8,923 nt of DNA, from the NCBI GenBank assembly GCA_039024315.1, contig JBCCQN010000280.1, positions 1 to 8,923 of the forward strand, read 5' to 3'. Below are positions 5,998 to 8,923 of this stretch, in pieces. The DNA is from JBCAWW01 sp039024315. GTDB lineage: Bacteria > Bacteroidota > Bacteroidia > J057. The position numbers and the translations under genes were made by a program. Every line of letters begins with the position of its first letter. Position 1 is the stretch's first letter. A model generated the notes under the pieces. The model searched no databases. It was not told where the DNA came from and was given only the letters and a program-made list of their open reading frames with translations.

Positions 5998-7185
5998 TTA
6001 GTTACTACTAAATGGTACTCCCAGTAGAGAATTCGCTTGCAAATATAACTCTCCTCGCTGCAAATCAAGGATTAAATTGAAGCGTTTGATGACATCCGCG
6101 CCTACAATGCTCATGCGCTGACGACCAATCGTACCTTCAAAAAATCCAACGGGAACTGCTTCAAGGGTGCTATTGCCTAATATTAAGGACGGGAGAATGG
6201 CCTCTTTGGTTTTGATAATATTGCCGTAGGAGTCCTTTAGCTCCTTTTCGCTTACGATTTCTAGCTTTTCTCCGATCTGATATTGATTCACAAAAGCATC
6301 GTCCAATAAAATCCCTCCCGCATAGCCCGTATGCAGCAATAATTTATGTTGGTAAGCTTTGTCCTGTATCATGCTACTAGCTTCCACAAACATGAGACTA
6401 TGGTCAAAATCAAGCGGCACGGTCTCAAATTCTGCTGCTTTCTGGGGTAGCTGCGAATGGATGACCATATAGCGCTGATCAAAATCAATTTCGACAATCT
6501 GATTGTCAAAAAAGTCTGGCCCAAACTTCCCATCGGTGCCTGGACCTGAATGGCGATCTTGCCAGACGACAAGGCTATCTATGCGTTTATCGCCAATCTG
6601 AACGCTATTATTTAAGCTGTAGTTGGATTGTCCATTTCCGCCCCAGCTATTGGCGGTCACCGATCCGTCTAATGATATACTTGTGAGCTTTTTTACCGCC
6701 TCCTCCGTGATATTGATGTGGCTATTGGCTAGGTGAAACATCATTTGTAAGGTGTCCTGCCCATTCAGTATGGTCTCCACAATGATATTGTTGGACTCGC
6801 TCAAGCGAAAGGGTATCGTATCTGGCGGCAGCTGAGACTGAGCGTTCTTGGCAAAAGTAATCCCACTCTGTAGCCGATTATAAAAAGTATCTTGCTCATT
6901 GAGGATGACTATGAAATCATAATGCTCCCAAGCCGCCAACTCAAAGCTAAGGGTGTCAATATCCGACATATAGCTTACCCGCTTGGTCTGCATCGTTTTG
7001 TCTGCAGTATAGACATCAAGCGCAAGGTCCGGATCTAAGTGCCAATAGTTTTCTCGAACTTTATCTCCGTCTTGGATGGAGAGAGTAGGGCTACTGCTGC
7101 GCAGAACGGGCAGTTCATTTTGGGCAAGTCCTAAGCGGAAAGCGCATAGCAAGCAAAGACAAAAAAAGAGATTTTTGATGAGCAT
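5998..7185 (-). CDS. secreted retropepsin-fold protein, catalytic Asp replaced by His
   Basis: 395 residues with a Sec signal (hydrophobic 5-20, likely cleavage after GLA at 21). Residues ~70-115 (DIDTLSFELAAWEHYDFIVILNEQDTFY split by family spacing) form a beta-rich segment often seen ahead of Bacteroidota aspartyl proteases. Two retropepsin-like halves follow. The first has IPFRLSESNNIIVETILNG, then FHLANSHINI where FDTGAS would be expected (His151). Its end is DGKFGPDFFDNQIVEIDFD. The second has LLLHTGYAGGILLDD in place of LLLDTGYAGG (His285) and ends with IVGADVIKRFNLILDL. The fold and flap-region spacing are complete and the frame is intact, so this is not a decaying gene; both catalytic Asp positions appear lost. 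It may be a non-catalytic binding protein of the periplasm or cell surface. It lies 52 bases after the hydrolase gene and may be cotranscribed with it. Confidence 0.8.
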   Translation of the reverse strand: MLIKNLFFCLCLLCAFRLGLAQNELPVLRSSSPTLSIQDGDKVRENYWHLDPDLALDVYTADKTMQTKRVSYMSDIDTLSFELAAWEHYDFIVILNEQDTFYNRLQSGITFAKNAQSQLPPDTIPFRLSESNNIIVETILNGQDTLQMMFHLANSHINITEEAVKKLTSISLDGSVTANSWGGNGQSNYSLNNSVQIGDKRIDSLVVWQDRHSGPGTDGKFGPDFFDNQIVEIDFDQRYMVIHSQLPQKAAEFETVPLDFDHSLMFVEASSMIQDKAYQHKLLLHTGYAGGILLDDAFVNQYQIGEKLEIVSEKELKDSYGNIIKTKEAILPSLILGNSTLEAVPVGFFEGTIGRQRMSIVGADVIKRFNLILDLQRGELYLQANSLLGVPFSSN

Positions 7186-7237
7186 ATAGAGTAGTTACTA
7201 AATCTTTGCCTTTGAGCACTATGGACAATTGCTTTTT

Positions 7238-8008
7238 TTATTGACTAGCTAGAGATTGATCAAAATAAGCGACCACTGTTTCAAAGGCTTGCTTAGTCGG
7301 ATGGCCCTCCTCATCGACAAAGTCCAAAGTCAAAATAGCGTGCTTATCACCTGGCAAAGTATGCAGTTTGATGCGTTCGACTCCATCGCCATTAAAAGTC
7401 TCTTCATAGAGTTTAAATCGCTCGGCAGTACAAAAATGGTCCCCCTCAAAGCGCCCACAATGCATAGGCCCTAAATCCTCCAATCTGGTTTTAATGGCTT
7501 GTATTTCTGTTTCCCCTAGATGAAGTTTCCCTCCTTTACCCAAGGGCAAGGAAGGTTGGCTAGCAAAGCCTGCTAAAACGCTATCATCGGCCATCAACGC
7601 AATCGCAAAATTACCCGTCAGACACATGCCAATCGTCGCTACTCCCGAAACCTGATTATCCGTTTTTAGCTTTTGACAAAGTGCTTTGAGCCAATCGATA
7701 ACGGGGCTAGATTTATTGGCGGTGAAGACTCTAAATTCCTTCCGCATGCAAAGCACCCTGGCTAAGTTTGCATAGGTGTTTGTCTTACCAATGGGGCCAA
7801 ACAAATGTGGCAAAACAACCTTATAGCCTCGAGCGACAAACCTATCTGCTAAATGCAAAGTCTCTTGCCCGATGCCCGGTAATTCTTGGATGATGACGAC
7901 CACCTTGCCGGCACCGTGTTCATAAACATCGTGGGTGATCTGATGCCCACTGCGAATGGGAGCGGTGAAAGATGATTTTTGGTACTGGTCAATCTGAGTG
8001 GGCTTCAT
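7238..8008 (-). CDS. dienelactone hydrolase family protein
   Basis: 256 residues, cytosolic, close to the usual length of the family. It shows the DLH arrangement of an alpha/beta hydrolase with a cysteine nucleophile: Glu42 in VVVIIQELPGIG, Cys129 in IGMCLTGN (GxCxG), Asp190 in EGDHFCT and His223 in GDKHAIL. The order Glu, Cys, Asp, His and the spacing match the known catalytic set of carboxymethylenebutenolidase. FARGYKVVLPHLFG-like strand and helix elements around 57-71 also fit. No aromatic-degradation genes are nearby, so a broader ester or lactone hydrolase role is more likely than chlorocatechol breakdown. The ATG at 8008 is preceded by AT-rich sequence without a strong ribosome site. 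The retropepsin-like gene lies 52 bases downstream on the same strand. Confidence 0.88.
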   Translation of the reverse strand: MKPTQIDQYQKSSFTAPIRSGHQITHDVYEHGAGKVVVIIQELPGIGQETLHLADRFVARGYKVVLPHLFGPIGKTNTYANLARVLCMRKEFRVFTANKSSPVIDWLKALCQKLKTDNQVSGVATIGMCLTGNFAIALMADDSVLAGFASQPSLPLGKGGKLHLGETEIQAIKTRLEDLGPMHCGRFEGDHFCTAERFKLYEETFNGDGVERIKLHTLPGDKHAILTLDFVDEEGHPTKQAFETVVAYFDQSLASQ

Positions 8009-8072
8009 AAGGCATTAGTCAATTTGCCATAAGATAATAGAAAAAGATTTTTGGGGGCTTTGGATTATTTTT

Positions 8073-8090
8073 TTCTGCTTCGCAGAACGC
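8073..8090. repeat. dispersed GC palindrome, copy B
   Basis: TTCTGC (8073-8078), loop TTC, GCAGAA (8082-8087) is a perfect 6-bp hairpin. Read on the minus strand with its flank (8090-8074) it is a diverged copy of 5209-5225, with a compensated C-G to T-A pair. A T-run precedes it on the plus strand and nothing T-rich follows it on either strand, so it is not a standard terminator. Confidence 0.5.
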
Positions 8091-8098
8091 TCAACAGT

Positions 8099-8119
8099 GG
8101 GGGGCATGCATGCCACCCC
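8099..8119. repeat. GC stem-loop with 12-bp perfect palindrome
   Basis: GGCATGCATGCC (8103-8114) is a perfect 12-base palindrome, extended by GGGG (8099-8102) pairing with CCCC (8116-8119) across one bulged A. Its right edge overlaps the first base of the stop codon of the DUF218 gene (8119-8121). It is not followed by T residues. It may act in mRNA 3'-end protection or be a dimeric protein-binding site. Confidence 0.5.
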
Positions 8120-8697
8120 TACTCATAATCGCGCACCAAATAATAATATAGGCCAATTACTTCCCTTGGGATCGAATAAAAATCCCGACTCTCATAAAAT
8201 AAATCTGCGGCTTCTGCGCTCACCGTCTCAATTCCGATTTTATTAAACGCTAGTCGCGAACGCAAGAGGTGAAAATACTGAGAAACGATAATGATGCTTG
8301 TCGCTCTCTGCCCAGCCATGATTACCTTACAGTTTTTGGCGCTCAGATAAGTGTTATTACCTTGATTGTCGCGGATGATAGCCGCAGAATCTACCCCTCT
8401 ATCGATCAAGTATTGAGCCATGACTTCTGCCTCATCAAAACCCTCTATGCCAATACCACCTGAAACAATGATTTGCTTGGCTAAACCTTGCTGGTAAAGC
8501 GCTAGGCCTTTGTTGAGGCGATATTGCAGTCGCTTAGCAGGTACGCCATTTTCTTGGACCTGACTTCCTAGTATCACCAGTACATCTGCTTGCTGAGCGC
8601 GGAAACTTAAACCACTAATTACGATCAGCCCTAGATGGACAAAACCAAGAATAATGAGCGTCCATAGCGTCCGCCTGATGAGTTCTCTTCTAGACAT
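8119..8697 (-). CDS. DUF218 (SanA/YdcF-like) membrane-anchored protein
   Basis: 192 residues from the ATG at 8697. Residues 1-10 are basic, followed by a single membrane segment (about 11-31) acting as a signal anchor, so the rest should face the periplasm. The DUF218 domain follows: ADVLVILGSQV (37-47), RLNKGLALYQQG, KQIIVSGGIG (74-83), EAEVMAQYLIDRGV, NTYLSAKN, SIIIVSQYFHLLRSRLAF (134-151) and a C-terminal REVIGLYYYLVRDYE. Members such as SanA and ElyC act in cell-envelope integrity; the reaction is not settled for most. A longer reading from a TTG at 8754 would add 19 basic residues ahead of the anchor; I prefer the ATG because that extension lacks family-like sequence. The upstream gene ends 60 bases away on the same strand, so cotranscription is possible. 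Confidence 0.88.
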   Translation of the reverse strand: MSRRELIRRTLWTLIILGFVHLGLIVISGLSFRAQQADVLVILGSQVQENGVPAKRLQYRLNKGLALYQQGLAKQIIVSGGIGIEGFDEAEVMAQYLIDRGVDSAAIIRDNQGNNTYLSAKNCKVIMAGQRATSIIIVSQYFHLLRSRLAFNKIGIETVSAEAADLFYESRDFYSIPREVIGLYYYLVRDYE

Positions 8698-8757
8698 GAG
8701 GTGCTTTCGTCTGATTGTGCACCTTAAAATAAATCCCTCCCGCCTGACTCGCAATTC

Positions 8758-8923
8758 CTATTTTGCCAATCGCGTTTCGATTTTATACTCATTACCAATA
8801 TTGTAGGCCTTGCCCTGCTTTTTCTTGCTCATCCTACTCGCGCCGACACCTACGCCAATTCCAATCAGTGAGAGCAAAAGCAAGATGGCAAATCCTCCAA
8901 CCACCAAAACGGTAACGCCCAAA
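8758..8923 (-). CDS. C-terminal end of an unidentified membrane protein (partial)
   Basis: An open frame enters from the right edge and ends at TAG 8760-8758, giving 54 residues of the C-terminus. It starts LGVTVLVVGGFAILLLLSLI (a membrane helix rich in Gly, Val and Leu) and continues through GIGVGVGAS to a basic tail with SKKKQGK and ends NEYKIETRLAK. The positive charges after the helix suggest that the tail is cytoplasmic and the missing part exported. No family is recognised. The call as a gene rests on the uninterrupted frame, the clear membrane segment followed by a positive-inside tail, and its place just upstream of the same-strand DUF218 gene. Confidence 0.6.
   Translation of the reverse strand, partial: LGVTVLVVGGFAILLLLSLIGIGVGVGASRMSKKKQGKAYNIGNEYKIETRLAK

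Noticed and set aside
1..8923. CRISPR array, tRNA, rRNA or insertion sequence
   Set aside because: No regularly spaced direct repeats, no tRNA-like cloverleaf noticed, and no transposase motif in any frame.

Overview
The window looks like chromosomal DNA of a Bacteroidota bacterium, possibly from the Saprospiria/Cytophagia side. The pointers are promoter-like sites of the Bacteroidota form (TTTG, about 19 bases, then TAnnTTTG), a lysine-rich cold-shock protein of a type I associate with this phylum, a secreted retropepsin-fold protein with typical Bacteroidota spacing of motifs, and the near absence of strong Shine-Dalgarno sites. GC content is mid-40s by eye. No genus can be fixed from the sequence alone.

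Left third (1-3357), the most interesting part. A divergent pair of transcription units shares a 131-base promoter region. Leftward runs a two-gene operon: a MoxR-type AAA+ ATPase followed with no gap by a CHAT-domain (caspase-fold) protease that is cut by the window edge. Rightward runs a three-part protein: an N-terminal caspase (metacaspase-like) domain, two helical TPR-like repeats, and a C-terminal FGE-sulfatase (C-type-lectin-like) domain. Two caspase-fold proteases of different families around an AAA+ switch match the general make-up of the NTP-dependent conflict/self-destruction systems described for multicellular and complex bacteria. The last ~26 codons of the FGE domain look like the variable region of a diversity-generating retroelement (DGR) target. 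No template repeat or reverse transcriptase lies in the window.

Middle (3502-5864), leftward: a secreted alpha/beta-hydrolase (esterase-D-like), then a 410-base gene-free stretch, then a monocistronic cold-shock-domain gene with a recognisable promoter and a clear intrinsic terminator.

Right third (5998-8923), leftward: a secreted retropepsin-fold protein in which both catalytic aspartates are replaced by histidine, a dienelactone-hydrolase-family enzyme, a membrane-anchored DUF218 (SanA/YdcF-like) protein, and the C-terminal end of an unidentified membrane protein. Several non-coding gaps carry short GC-rich palindromes. Two of these share a 17-base core and differ by a compensated base-pair change, which suggests a dispersed stem-loop family.
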